Shown in pieces: positions 15,779 through 27,403 of a stretch of DNA of 64,000 nucleotides. The position numbers and the translations under genes are program-made. The stretch is from Mycobacterium gordonae (GTDB lineage: Bacteria; Actinomycetota; Actinomycetes; Mycobacteriales; Mycobacteriaceae). Within the stretch, counting starts at the first letter, position 1; each line of letters opens with the position of its first letter. The DNA is taken from contig NZ_CP070973.1 in the NCBI RefSeq assembly GCF_017086405.1, positions 5,302,739-5,366,738 on the forward strand, in the 5' to 3' direction. The notes under the pieces were generated by a model, which worked only from the letters and a program-made list of their open reading frames with translations, ran no database searches and was not told the DNA's origin.

Positions 15779-16303
15779 CTACCTCGTCGCTTCTGACGTC
15801 GCAGCTTTCGGGCTGATTTCCACACCGAGCACTCGAGAGGCCAGCGTCGCCGAGATGGCACCGACGTTGGCACGCAGATCCAATTCCACGGCGTCGCGCT
15901 CCCGCTTCAATTGCTCGTTGGCCTGGGCCAACACCTCTGCCACCTGCTGCTCGGCGCGCGCTCGCGCATCGTCGATGACCTTACGACCCTCAGTCCGCGC
16001 ATTGTCGCGGAAGGCGCCCGCTTCGACCCGAGCTTCCTTCAATGCCTTCTCGTAATCGGCATCGGCGGCGGCGAACTGCTCGGCCGCCTTCTTGCTGTCG
16101 GCCTGGGTCTTGGCCACCATGTTGTCGCGTTCCTTGAGCACCTTCAGAATCGGCGGCACGACGAACGTGCCGATGACTCCGAGCACCACCAGGAAGATGG
16201 CCAGCACGAAGAAGAAGGTGCCGTTCGGGATGAGGAAGTTGCTTTGGCCGCCTTCCTCTGCTGCAAAGTTCACAGCCGAAGCAAGAGAAGTCGGGTCGCC
16301 CAT
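15779..16303 (-). CDS. atpF: ATP synthase F0 subunit b
   Basis: 174 residues from the ATG at 16303; a GTG one codon earlier is also possible. One membrane helix (FFFVLAIFLVVLGVIGTFVVP, about 30-50) is followed by a long charged helix that dimerises with the b-delta fusion. It is the peripheral stalk subunit, in the order atpE-atpF-atpFH typical of mycobacteria. Confidence 0.96.
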   Translation of the reverse strand: MGDPTSLASAVNFAAEEGGQSNFLIPNGTFFFVLAIFLVVLGVIGTFVVPPILKVLKERDNMVAKTQADSKKAAEQFAAADADYEKALKEARVEAGAFRDNARTEGRKVIDDARARAEQQVAEVLAQANEQLKRERDAVELDLRANVGAISATLASRVLGVEISPKAATSEATR

Positions 16304-16312
16304 CACAGCGAA

Positions 16313-16558
<246 letters not shown>

Positions 16559-16603
16559 TTTTATCCTCCTTGATAACTCTGGTAGCGGTTTACCAGGATT
16601 TTT

Positions 16604-17356
16604 TTAGTGGTGGTCCTCTTCTAGTTCCATCGCTTGGCTGAAGTACAGGATCGTCAGCAGCGCGAAGATGAACGCCTGGATGGCGCCGACGAACAGGTCG
16701 AACGACTTCCAGATCGCGTTCGGCAGCCACAGCACGTAGGGCGGGAACAGCGCGATCAACGCGACCAGGATCCCGCCGGCGAAAATGTTGCCGAAAAGTC
16801 GGAGCGACAACGAAATCGGCTTGGCGAGTTCTTCGACGACGTTGATCGGCGCGAGGATCGCGACGTGTCCCTTGAGCACCTTGATCGGGTGCCCGATGAT
16901 GCCGCGGCGCCAGATCCCGGCCGCGTGATAGCAGACGAACACGAACAAGGCCAGTGCCAGCACGTAGTTGATGTCAGCCGCGGCCGAGGACAGCAGCTCG
17001 GTCGTCTTGCCTTCTTTGTCGGTGTACTGCAGTGGCAGCACCGACAGCCAGTTGGAGATCAGGATGAACACGAAGATGGTGACCGCCAGCGGCAGCACGA
17101 ACGGTGCGATCCGCATCCCGATGGCGGATTCGACCTGACTGCGCATCTGGATAGTGATCGCCTCGAAGAACAGCTGCACACCACCAGGTACGTCGGTCGA
17201 GGTGACCTTCGACTTCAGGTAGAACGCCAACCCGATCACGATCAGCGCGGCAATGGCCGTCGACATGATGGTGTCGGTGTTGACTGTCAGACCCAGCCAG
17301 GTGGCGGTGTGGTGTTCGCCGACCTCGATCTGAGCGGCCAGGATCGACTCAGTCAT
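16604..17356 (-). CDS. atpB: ATP synthase F0 subunit a
   Basis: 250 residues from the ATG at 17356 (MTESILAAQIEVGEHH); the in-frame start nine codons upstream is less likely. It is a multi-span membrane protein with the essential arginine in KPISLSLRLFGN, forming the proton half-channels next to the c-ring. The start overlaps the end of the upstream AtpI-like gene by 8 bases. Confidence 0.97.
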   Translation of the reverse strand: MTESILAAQIEVGEHHTATWLGLTVNTDTIMSTAIAALIVIGLAFYLKSKVTSTDVPGGVQLFFEAITIQMRSQVESAIGMRIAPFVLPLAVTIFVFILISNWLSVLPLQYTDKEGKTTELLSSAAADINYVLALALFVFVCYHAAGIWRRGIIGHPIKVLKGHVAILAPINVVEELAKPISLSLRLFGNIFAGGILVALIALFPPYVLWLPNAIWKSFDLFVGAIQAFIFALLTILYFSQAMELEEDHH

Positions 17357-17831
17357 CGCCGGCGCTCCTCCCTTCCGTGCCATCCGATCCCGTCACTACT
17401 GCACCTTCCTGGCCCTCGGGGTCGCCGGTCCGCAGCTTCTTCCACACCGGCAGGGCGGTCGATGCCACCAGTAGCACCTGGAAGAGTGCCAGGCCGAACA
17501 CCACGCCCAAACCTTCAGGCCGGAATATGAAGGCGATGATCAGCGCCAGAATGGTGATGATCGCGACGCGCGATGCCGAGTTGATGGCCATCGATCGCTT
17601 CAGCGGGTGATCGCGCGCGGTGATCGACTCCACCGAACGCCGCACCATCAGGGCGTTGAGCAAACCCAGCAGCAACCCGATTCCGAAGAAGCCCCCCACC
17701 ACCGGGTGACCGGCGTAGCCGGCGATGAGCGTCGCCACCGCCGTCACCCCCAGGCTGATGAGGAACAGCCGAACGGGACGGAACGCAACAGCGGGAAACA
17801 CCAACGGCGCGTCCTGCGCTGGTGTCGTCAC
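17349..17831 (-). CDS. AtpI-like membrane protein, first gene of the ATP synthase operon
   Basis: 160 residues, positional ortholog of Rv1303. Four hydrophobic segments are visible (about 22-42, 46-62, 88-105 and 110-128) and the tail is acidic and hydrophilic. AtpI-type proteins help assemble the c-ring or supply ions. Here the overlap with atpB supports co-translation. The 227 bases upstream (17832-18058) contain no gene and should hold the operon promoter; I do not see a convincing -35/-10 pair. Confidence 0.85.
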   Translation of the reverse strand: MTTPAQDAPLVFPAVAFRPVRLFLISLGVTAVATLIAGYAGHPVVGGFFGIGLLLGLLNALMVRRSVESITARDHPLKRSMAINSASRVAIITILALIIAFIFRPEGLGVVFGLALFQVLLVASTALPVWKKLRTGDPEGQEGAVVTGSDGTEGRSAGDD

Positions 17832-18058
17832 TGCAGCACCTCAATCCCAGGTTGGTGGAGCGCAAACCACGTGATCGACTGATCCGTGGCCCGCCGAGCG
17901 TATCGCAAGGGTCACGCTGGACTTACCCAAGGGGTAGCTCCCTGTGTCGGTCTTCGTCCGCCGGCACCGGAAACCCATCCGACGGGCCGGGGAGCCGGCA
18001 ACCCGCGAGGTTTATTTCGGGGTTCTACCAGCACCGTACCACACGGCAGCGGGACCTA

Positions 18059-19267
18059 CTACGGATCGTCGTAGTACTCGTCGCGACGACGCAGCAGCGG
18101 GATCACGGTCGCGACACCCGCGATGGCGATTGCTCCCAACATGACCGCCGCGGTGTGGCGCGGGTCGAAGAAGATCGTGCTCGCCGCGCCGAACGCGACG
18201 ATGCCGACCCACAAGTAGATGAGCAGCACCACCCGGCGATGCGAGTGGCCTATCTGCAGCAGTCGGTGATGCAGGTGCATCTTGTCCGGCGTGAAGGCAC
18301 TGCGTCCCGCCCGGGTGCGCCGCACGATCGCCAGCAGCAGGTCGAGCATCGGCACGAACATGACGGCCACCACCAGCAGGAACGGCGACAGCAGAGCAAA
18401 CACATCGCGGGCGCCGTAAGCGTTCTGCGAAATCGGGCCGGCCGCGGTCGTCGAAGCCGCCGCCAGCATGAGTCCGATCAGCATGGAACCGGAGTCGCCC
18501 ATGAAGATCCGGGCCCGGTGGAAGTTGTGCGGGAGGAAGCCCAGGCACGCACCGGCAAGAACCACGGAGATCACCGCCGGTGGGTAGTAGAGCACGTCAC
18601 CGCCGTGGTCGCGCAGCAGACCGACGGAGAACATGCAGATCGCTAGGGCGGTGATAAGACCCAGCCCGGCGGCGAGCCCGTCGAGTCCGTCGACGAAGTT
18701 CATCGCGTTGACGATCGAGACGGTCAGCGCCAGGGTCAGCAGGATCGACGATGCCTGGTCGAGCACGATGGTGCCGACGCCGCCCACCGGGATGTACAAC
18801 ACGCTCCACGCGACCCCCATGGTGACCAGGACACTGGCGGCGGTGATCTGGCCGGCGAATTTGGTCAGCGCGTCCAGGCCCCAGCGGTCGTCGATCAAAC
18901 CGATGCCCATGATCACCGCGCCGGCGACCAGCACCGCGGGCATTCCGGTGGAGTAGACGAATCCGCGGGTGAGCGCCGGCAGCTGCGAGGCCAGGAAGAC
19001 GGCCGAGCCGACGCCGAGGAACATTGCCAGCCCACCCATGCGAGGCGTCGGCGTCACGTGCACGTCCCGCTCGCGGGGATAGGCGACCGCACCCAGACGG
19101 GTAGCCAGCACGCGCACCGGCCCGGTGGCGAAATAGGTGATGATCGCGGCGGTCAGTCCGACCAGAGCCAGCTCACGCAGCGGGACTCCGGCGCTGCGAT
19201 CGGACAGAGCGAGCAAACCGCCGGCAAGGCTGGCCACATCGCTGGACACCTCGAGACCGTACTTCAC
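18059..19267 (-). CDS. wecA: Undecaprenyl-phosphate GlcNAc-1-phosphate transferase
   Basis: 402 residues from a GTG at 19267 (VKYGLEVSSDVASLAGG), the start that matches the family in M. tuberculosis (rfe, Rv1302). An ATG 39 codons upstream (19384) is an alternative. It has about eleven membrane spans with cytoplasmic catalytic motifs: FVDGLDGLAAG-type Asp pair in NAMNFVDGLDG, FMGDSGSM and HLHHRLL. It loads GlcNAc-1-P onto decaprenyl phosphate, the first step of the arabinogalactan linker. Confidence 0.94.
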   Translation of the reverse strand: MKYGLEVSSDVASLAGGLLALSDRSAGVPLRELALVGLTAAIITYFATGPVRVLATRLGAVAYPRERDVHVTPTPRMGGLAMFLGVGSAVFLASQLPALTRGFVYSTGMPAVLVAGAVIMGIGLIDDRWGLDALTKFAGQITAASVLVTMGVAWSVLYIPVGGVGTIVLDQASSILLTLALTVSIVNAMNFVDGLDGLAAGLGLITALAICMFSVGLLRDHGGDVLYYPPAVISVVLAGACLGFLPHNFHRARIFMGDSGSMLIGLMLAAASTTAAGPISQNAYGARDVFALLSPFLLVVAVMFVPMLDLLLAIVRRTRAGRSAFTPDKMHLHHRLLQIGHSHRRVVLLIYLWVGIVAFGAASTIFFDPRHTAAVMLGAIAIAGVATVIPLLRRRDEYYDDP

Positions 19268-19410
19268 CAACCTGAGACCGGTGTGCGCGCCTTCGGGCCG
19301 CACCGTTCCCCGAGCGGGCCTCTGGGCCCACCATGTCGCCGAATGTGAAACCACGGCAAGATCCGAGGGGCGAATCTTCGCCATGGTTGCACGCTCGGCC
19401 GACCGAGGCG

Positions 19411-20064
19411 CTACCCGAGCAGACTCTCCGGCTCGACCCCGAGCACCTCGGCCACGCGGACGGTGCTGACCGGCCCCTCGCGCAGGATGCGCGGCGCGTT
19501 TCCGCTCAGGTCGACGATCGTCGAGGCGGCTTGCCGAGCGGCGGTTCCGCCGTCAAGGTAGACCTCGACGCGCGGGCCGAGTTGGCGTTGGGCCTCGGCA
19601 GCGTCGACGGCGGCGGGCTGGCCGGACACGTTGGCGCTGGACACCGCCATGGGGCCCACCTCGCGAAGCAACTCGATGGCGACCGGGTGCAGCGGCATCC
19701 GCAGCATCACCGTGCCGTGCGCGTCGCCAAGATCCCATTGCAACGAGGGCGCCTGCAAGACCACCAGACTGAGTGCGCCCGGCCAGAACGCACGCACCAG
19801 GTCACGCGCACCGTCGGGCATCCCGTAGACCAGACCTTCGATCGTGTGCCAGGAACCCACCAGCACGCCCACCGGCATGTCTCGGCCGCGGCCTTTGGCC
19901 GCCAGCAGGGCGTCCACCGCCGTGCTGTCGAAGGCGTCGGCGCCGATGCCGTAGACGGTATCGGTCGGCATGACGACCAGGCGGCCGGCCTTGACGGCCC
20001 CTACCGCCGCGGCGATACCGCGCGCCCGCTGGTCCGGGTCGGCGCAGTCGTAGACGTCACTCAC
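19411..20064 (-). CDS. YrdC/Sua5 family L-threonylcarbamoyladenylate synthase
   Basis: 217 residues with the YrdC fold: PTDTVYGIGADA near 33-44, KGRGRDMPVGVLV and the SSANVSGQPA signature. By family it makes threonylcarbamoyl-AMP from threonine, bicarbonate and ATP for the t6A modification of tRNA. Its start overlaps the end of prmC by 8 bases, as in M. tuberculosis (Rv1301). Confidence 0.92.
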   Translation of the reverse strand: MSDVYDCADPDQRARGIAAAVGAVKAGRLVVMPTDTVYGIGADAFDSTAVDALLAAKGRGRDMPVGVLVGSWHTIEGLVYGMPDGARDLVRAFWPGALSLVVLQAPSLQWDLGDAHGTVMLRMPLHPVAIELLREVGPMAVSSANVSGQPAAVDAAEAQRQLGPRVEVYLDGGTAARQAASTIVDLSGNAPRILREGPVSTVRVAEVLGVEPESLLG

Positions 20065-20902
20065 AGCGCCGGTCCCCCTTCCGGGCCGTCACAAACCTCG
20101 GCCGTCCTGTCAGATCGTTGCGCGCCACGACGTCTTCGAAGAGCCCAATGCTGTTGACACACTCGACGGTCAGCGTAGACGTGGTGTCGTCATGCTCCAC
20201 GGCGAACAGACCGCCCGGGCGCAGCCATCTCGCGGCGCGCGCGACGACGGTGGGTATCACCGCCATCCCATCCCGGCCGCCGAACACCGCATGCGGCGGA
20301 TCATATTGCGAGACTTCAGGTTCCAGTACGGCGTTGTCGGGCACATAGGGCGGGTTCGACACCAAGAGGTCAACGCGGCGGTCCAGGTCCGGCAGCAGGC
20401 CGGGCGTGCCGATGTCAGCATGCACCAGTTCCACGCCGGTGCCCTCGGCGTTGCGACGGGCATAGTCCAGGGCCGCATCGGAGTCATCGATGCCGACAAC
20501 GCGGGCGCCCGGCCAGCGCCGCGACAGGGCGACTGCCAGCGCACCGGAGCCAGTGCACGCGTCCACTATCACCGGCCGTGCCGGAAGCGATTGTGCGGCA
20601 GCCCATTCGAACATGGCTTCGGTCTCGGGCCGCGGGATGAAGACTCCCGCGCCGACGTGCAGCAGCACCGGTCCGAAACCGACCGTCCCGGTGAGGTGTT
20701 GCAACGGCACCCGCTGGGCGCGCGCGGCGACGGCCTCCTGGAAGCGTCCGAAGAACTCGTCGGGAGGATCCACGAACCGGAGCCGGCCGCGGTCGGTGCC
20801 GGCCACATGGGCGGCCAGCTGCTCGGCGTCCCAGCGGGCGGAGTCGATTCCGGCCCCGGCCAGTTGTGCCGTGGCGGAGTCGATCGCCTGCCGCAGTGTC
20901 AT
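20057..20902 (-). CDS. prmC: Peptide chain release factor N5-glutamine methyltransferase
   Basis: 281 residues from the ATG at 20902 (MTLRQAIDSATAQLAG); ATG codons 6 and 11 codons upstream are alternatives. It has a helical N-terminal domain and a Rossmann methyltransferase domain with SAM motif DACTGSGALAVAL and the catalytic NPPY (LLVSNPPYVPDN). It methylates the Gln of the GGQ motif of the release factors; the neighbouring prfA encodes its substrate. Confidence 0.94.
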   Translation of the reverse strand: MTLRQAIDSATAQLAGAGIDSARWDAEQLAAHVAGTDRGRLRFVDPPDEFFGRFQEAVAARAQRVPLQHLTGTVGFGPVLLHVGAGVFIPRPETEAMFEWAAAQSLPARPVIVDACTGSGALAVALSRRWPGARVVGIDDSDAALDYARRNAEGTGVELVHADIGTPGLLPDLDRRVDLLVSNPPYVPDNAVLEPEVSQYDPPHAVFGGRDGMAVIPTVVARAARWLRPGGLFAVEHDDTTSTLTVECVNSIGLFEDVVARNDLTGRPRFVTARKGDRRCE

Positions 20903-20969
20903 GGCGCCGCTCCTCCCCATGGCTACGCTCTGCATCGTCGGTTGCCGCGGGTGTGCCGAACTGTCCCGG

Positions 20970-22046
20970 TCATGTCGCCTGTTGCAGCCGCGCTTGCTTG
21001 TCGGCTTCGCTCAGCGCATCGAACAGCGCATCCAGGTCGCCGTCGAGGACCTGGTCGAGATTGTGCGACTTGAAACCGATCCGGTGATCGGTGATGCGGC
21101 TCTCGGGGAAGTTGTAGGTGCGGATGCGTTCGCTGCGGTCGACCGTGCGGATCTGGCTGGCGCGGTCCGCCGATGCGTCGGCGAGCGCCTGTTCCTCGGC
21201 CAGCACCTGCAGGCGGGCCGCCAGGACCTGCAACGCGCGGGCCTTGTTCTGCAGCTGCGAACGTTCGTTCTGGCAGGTGACCACGATTCCCGTGGGCAGG
21301 TGGGTGATGCGCACCGCCGAGTCGGTGGTGTTCACACCCTGCCCTCCCTTGCCCGAAGACCGGTAGACGTCGATCCGCAGATCGGACTCGTCGATCTGTA
21401 CCTCGCCGACTTCCTCGGGTTCCGGATAGACCAGCACGCCGGCAGCCGACGTGTGGACACGTCCCTGCGATTCGGTCACCGGGACCCGCTGCACGCGGTG
21501 CACCCCGCCCTCGAACTTCATTCGCGACCAGACCCCGTCGGCGCTGTCGCCCTTACTGGCGATCGCCAGCGTCGCGTCCTTGTAGCCGCCCAGATCCGAG
21601 GTGGTTTCGCCCAGCACGGTGACCGTCCAGCCGTGCCGCTCGGCGTAGCGGATGTACATCCGGGCCAGGTCGGCGGCGAACAATGCCGACTCCTCGCCGC
21701 CTTCACCGGATTTCACCTCGAGCACGATGTCGTCGGCGTCGTGCGGGTCGCGAGGGGCCAGCATGTCGGTGAGTTGGGTGTCCAACTCGGCGACCCTGGC
21801 CTCCAGTTCGGTTACCTCATCGGCGAAGGATGCGTCGTCAACAGCCAGTTCGCGGGCGGTTTCCAAGTCGTCGCGCGCCGCCACCAGCTTGCGGTGGGTC
21901 GCGACGATCGGCGCCAACCGGGCGAAGCGCCGGCCTGCCTTGCGCGCTTCGTCGGGCTTGCTGTGCAGTTCGGGATCAGCCAACGCCCGCTCGAGCGCGG
22001 CGTGCTCGGCGAGCAGGACGTCGATCGTCTGCACCGGCTGCGTCAT
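20970..22046 (-). CDS. prfA: Peptide chain release factor 1
   Basis: 358 residues. It has the stop-codon reading tripeptide PVT (VPVTESQGRVHTSA) and the GGQ peptidyl-hydrolysis motif (SSGKGGQGVNTTDS). It ends translation at UAA and UAG. It follows rpmE and precedes prmC on the same strand. Confidence 0.97.
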   Translation of the reverse strand: MTQPVQTIDVLLAEHAALERALADPELHSKPDEARKAGRRFARLAPIVATHRKLVAARDDLETARELAVDDASFADEVTELEARVAELDTQLTDMLAPRDPHDADDIVLEVKSGEGGEESALFAADLARMYIRYAERHGWTVTVLGETTSDLGGYKDATLAIASKGDSADGVWSRMKFEGGVHRVQRVPVTESQGRVHTSAAGVLVYPEPEEVGEVQIDESDLRIDVYRSSGKGGQGVNTTDSAVRITHLPTGIVVTCQNERSQLQNKARALQVLAARLQVLAEEQALADASADRASQIRTVDRSERIRTYNFPESRITDHRIGFKSHNLDQVLDGDLDALFDALSEADKQARLQQAT

Positions 22047-22082
22047 GTCACCTCTCCACTGCTGCTTGACCCCGAACGCGAA

Positions 22083-22125
22083 CCGACGCCCGGCCTGTGC
22101 CGATATCGCACAGTTCGGGCGTCGG
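22083..22125 (-). terminator. Strong intergenic hairpin between rpmE and prfA
   Basis: A perfect 10-base stem (CCGACGCCCG with CGGGCGTCGG) encloses a second 6-base stem (CTGTGC with GCACAG), giving a nearly continuous 43-base hairpin that starts 9 bases past the rpmE stop. There is no U-tract, so it may be a processing or attenuation structure, or an intrinsic terminator of the U-less type common in mycobacteria. Confidence 0.55.
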
Positions 22126-22133
22126 AAAGCCAG

Positions 22134-22367
22134 CTACTTGTCGGCCGCAGCTTTGTCCGCGTTGCGCTTGCCGTAGCGCTTCTCGAAGCGGGCCACCCGG
22201 CCGCCGCTGTCGAGGATCTTCTGCTTGCCGGTGTAGAAGGGGTGGCACTGCGAGCACACCTCGGCCACGATGCGGCCACCCGGCTTGGTGCTGCGGGTGG
22301 TGAAGGAATTCCCGCAACCGCAGACCACGGTGGTCTCCTCGTAGGCGGGGTGAATGTCAGTTTTCAT
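22134..22367 (-). CDS. rpmE: 50S ribosomal protein L31 (zinc-binding form)
   Basis: 77 residues from the ATG at 22367 (MKTDIHPAYEETTVVC). The zinc ligands are CGC and CSQC (C16, C18, C37 and C40), so this is the C+ paralog expected under zinc sufficiency. The longer frame upstream has no family similarity. Confidence 0.96.
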   Translation of the reverse strand: MKTDIHPAYEETTVVCGCGNSFTTRSTKPGGRIVAEVCSQCHPFYTGKQKILDSGGRVARFEKRYGKRNADKAAADK

Positions 22368-22587
22368 GCTGTCCTCTTCGTCATGTGCCACTCGGGGCCC
22401 CTGTTCGGCCCGGACCGCGAACCTGAAGTGGTTCCGAGTGATCGACCCTCGATTATGCCAGGTCAACCCACGTGAGCCTAAACGCCGGGGTGGGGATGCG
22501 TATTCCCGCTGTGGAGGCTCGGTTTCGCGCCAGTCGGTCTACTGTCAATGGTTGCCAAAGGCCGCCGGGTTGCCGTAAGAGAAGCTG

Positions 22588-23150
22588 ATGCAACTGCGGA
22601 TACCGGGCATCGCGCTCCTGTTCGTCATCGGCGGCGTCGCCGGTCTCATCGGCGATCACGGTCATGTCGTCACCGGCACGCTGGTGTATCTGCCGGCATC
22701 CCACCGGGTCCCGTTCGTGTGGACGAGCCCGATCTGGTTTCCCGCCCTCGTCGGGGGCGCCACCGTCCTGCTGGCGGAGCTGCGGCTGCACCTCGGGCCG
22801 GCACGCACTACCGTCACCGCACGTCAGGGGCTGGGCGGGGTCGCCGCCATCGTGGGCGCCTACGCCGTGACCGCCTTGGCGCACACGGCGCCAGCATTCG
22901 TGAGCACGGTGCTGATCGGCGCGATCGCGACGATCACCTGGTCGGTGCTCGGCGATCGGTTCGCCGTCGCGGGCGGGGTCGCGATCGCCATCGTCGGGCC
23001 TGCGGCCGAGGTCGCCATCGAAGCCCTCGACGTGTTTCGCTACACCCACGGCAGCGACGGCCTGTTCGGCGTCGCGCCGTGGTTGATTCCGCTGTATTTC
23101 GCCTTCGGTGTAGTGGCCGCGCTGCTTGCTGAAATCGTGACGAAAAAGAC

Positions 23151-23154
<4 letters not shown>
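22588..23154 (+). CDS. Multi-span membrane protein of unknown function
   Basis: 188 residues with five or six hydrophobic segments (about 5-22, 48-65, 83-98, 105-122, 128-145 and 163-182). Notable residues are GLIGDHGHVVTG near the N-terminus and GLFGVAPWLIPLYFAFG near the C-terminus. I do not recognise a characterised family. It lies between rpmE and rho, which are adjacent in M. tuberculosis, so it is an insertion or a local loss there. Its TAG stop and the TAG of rho share the palindrome CTAG (23151-23154). Confidence 0.75.
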
Positions 23155-25103
<1,949 letters not shown>

Positions 25104-25361
25104 GGATTTCCTTTCTTGCCCCGCCGATCACGTCAAACGGGGATTCCTGCATCAGGTCAAGCATTCAGGCAAATTGCTGAGTGCGCCCAATAATCGACTC
25201 TGAAACGGTGATCGAACAGCGAACCGCGTTCACGAGAAGAATTGGTGGTTGTCTCAGCGTCAAGGCAGTTTGTGCAGAGCAGATGCTGCAATTGCTGGAC
25301 GGGTCCGAGGATAGCCCGCTTCCTGGCCGGAAGCAAGCAAACCCGCCCGCCACGCTGTGGA

Positions 25362-26321
25362 TCAACGTGCGACGGTTACGCCGGGCTTCCAGCGAACTCC
25401 GCCGCCGACCGTCATCTTCTTGATGATGAATCCATTCGCGGTTCCGTACTCGACCGCTTCAGCAGGCAACTCCGGCTCGGTGTTCAGCGCGATCAGCGAA
25501 GGACCAGCCCCGGAAAGCGTTGCCGCCACGTTATGACGCCGCAGCAGCCGCAAATATTCCGCAGACGCCGGCATCGCCGGTGCGCGTTGGGGTTGATGGA
25601 GCAGGTCTTCGGTGGCGGCCAGCAGCAGATCGGGCCGCTGGGTCAGCGCGACCACCAGCAACGCCACGCGGCTGATGTTGAACCGCGCGTTCTCGTGGCT
25701 GACCTGGGCGGGCAGCAGCACGCGCGTCTCGGCCGTCGACGAGCGTTCGTCGGGAATTGCAGCGAACAAGTGGATGTCGGGATGGAGCCGCAGCGGAACC
25801 GCGGAGTACTGCGGCCGACCGGTGCTGCAGTCCGCCCAGGACACCACCGCGCCACCCAGTACGGCGGCCGACGCGTTGTCGGGGTGACCCTCGAACTCCG
25901 ATGCCAGCTGGATCAGCTGGGTTTCACTGAGCGGACTCGAATTAGTTTGGGCGACAAGGCCATTGACCACGGCAAGCCCGCTCACCACGGCCGCGGCGGA
26001 GGAGCCCAGGCCCCGGGAATGCGGGATGTCGTTGCGACATCGCACCACCAACCCGGCGGCGCTCACCCCGACGGCCTGCAGGCCGCGCTGAATGGCCTGC
26101 ACCACGAGGTGCTCGGGACCCAGCGGTACCTGGCCCGCGCCTTCGCCTTCGACCATCACCACCAGGCCGGAATCCATTGTCTCGACCACGATCTCGTCGC
26201 ACAGCTGCAAAGCCAGGCCGAGGCTGTCGAAACCCGGGCCCAGGTTGGCGCTGGACGCCGACACCGTGGCGCTGGCCACCAGCCCCGCGGGCAGCACCGG
26301 GCCCACCGAACCCAACTCCAC
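25362..26321 (-). CDS. thrB: Homoserine kinase
   Basis: 319 residues of the GHMP kinase family with the ATP motif PHSRGLGSSAAA. The GTG start shares one base with the thrC stop (TAGTG). It phosphorylates homoserine in threonine biosynthesis and is the last gene of the argS-lysA-hom-thrC-thrB run. Confidence 0.96.
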   Translation of the reverse strand: MELGSVGPVLPAGLVASATVSASSANLGPGFDSLGLALQLCDEIVVETMDSGLVVMVEGEGAGQVPLGPEHLVVQAIQRGLQAVGVSAAGLVVRCRNDIPHSRGLGSSAAAVVSGLAVVNGLVAQTNSSPLSETQLIQLASEFEGHPDNASAAVLGGAVVSWADCSTGRPQYSAVPLRLHPDIHLFAAIPDERSSTAETRVLLPAQVSHENARFNISRVALLVVALTQRPDLLLAATEDLLHQPQRAPAMPASAEYLRLLRRHNVAATLSGAGPSLIALNTEPELPAEAVEYGTANGFIIKKMTVGGGVRWKPGVTVAR

Positions 26322-27403
26322 TAGCTCAGCCCCAGCTGCTCAACGACGAGGACTGGGTCGACCGGTACCGGAGACACCTGCGGCATGTCCCGCAAGGCGG
26401 TGTCGGGATCCTTCAGACCGTTGCCGGTGACGGTGCACACGACGGTGGAGCCGCGCTCCACCCAGCCGTCCTCGACCGACTTGAGCAGGCCGGCGATGCT
26501 CGCTGCGGACGCCGGCTCGACGAAGACGCCTTCGGCGCTGGCCACCAGGTGATATGCCGCCAGGATCTCCTCGTCGGTGGCCGCCAGGAACCGTCCGTTG
26601 GACTCCTGCTGCGCCTCGACCGCCGACGTCCACGACGCCGGGGCGCCGATGCGGATGGCGGTGGCGATGGTCTCGGGGTTGGCTACCGGTTCACCGTGCA
26701 CCAGCGGCGCCGCGCCGGCGGCCTGGGTGCCCAGCATCCGGGGCAGCTTGTCGATGATGCCGTCGCGGTGATATTCGGTGTAGCCGCGCCAGTACGCGGT
26801 GATGTTGCCCGCGTTGCCGACGGGAAGCGCATGAATATCCGGCGCCGTGCCGAGCGCGTCGACGATTTCGAAGGCGGCCGTCTTCTGTCCCTCGATACGC
26901 ACCGGATTCACCGAGTTGACCAGCGAGATCGTCGGGAAGTCGTTGGTCATCTTGCGGGCCAACTCCAGACAATCGTCGAAATTGCCGTCGATCTGAATGA
27001 TCCTGGCGCCGTGCATGACGGCCTGGGCCAGCTTGCCCATCGCGATCTTGCCCGTCGGAATCAGCACCGCGCAGGTGATTCCGGCGCGCGCCGCATAGGC
27101 CGCGGCCGATGCCGAGGTGTTGCCGGTGGACGCGCACAACACCGCTTTCTGACCGCGGGCCAGGGCGTCGGTGACGGCCATCGTCATACCCCGGTCCTTG
27201 AAGGAACCGGTAGGGTTGAGGCCCTCGACCTTGAGATGGACTGTGCAGCCGGTCTTCTCGGACAACCGCGGCGCCGGTATCAGCGGGGTGCCACCTTCGA
27301 ACAGGGTGACCGGTGTCCAGTCGTCGCCCACGGGCAACCGGTCCCGGTAGGCCGCGATCAGGCCCAGCCAGGGCTGGTGGATCGCCGTTCGCGGGGCGCT
27401 CAT
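26321..27403 (-). CDS. thrC: Threonine synthase
   Basis: 360 residues, PLP-dependent fold II, with the cofactor lysine K69 in GSFKDRGM. It converts O-phosphohomoserine to threonine. It overlaps hom by four bases (ATGA) and abuts thrB, which supports coupled translation. Confidence 0.97.
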   Translation of the reverse strand: MSAPRTAIHQPWLGLIAAYRDRLPVGDDWTPVTLFEGGTPLIPAPRLSEKTGCTVHLKVEGLNPTGSFKDRGMTMAVTDALARGQKAVLCASTGNTSASAAAYAARAGITCAVLIPTGKIAMGKLAQAVMHGARIIQIDGNFDDCLELARKMTNDFPTISLVNSVNPVRIEGQKTAAFEIVDALGTAPDIHALPVGNAGNITAYWRGYTEYHRDGIIDKLPRMLGTQAAGAAPLVHGEPVANPETIATAIRIGAPASWTSAVEAQQESNGRFLAATDEEILAAYHLVASAEGVFVEPASAASIAGLLKSVEDGWVERGSTVVCTVTGNGLKDPDTALRDMPQVSPVPVDPVLVVEQLGLS

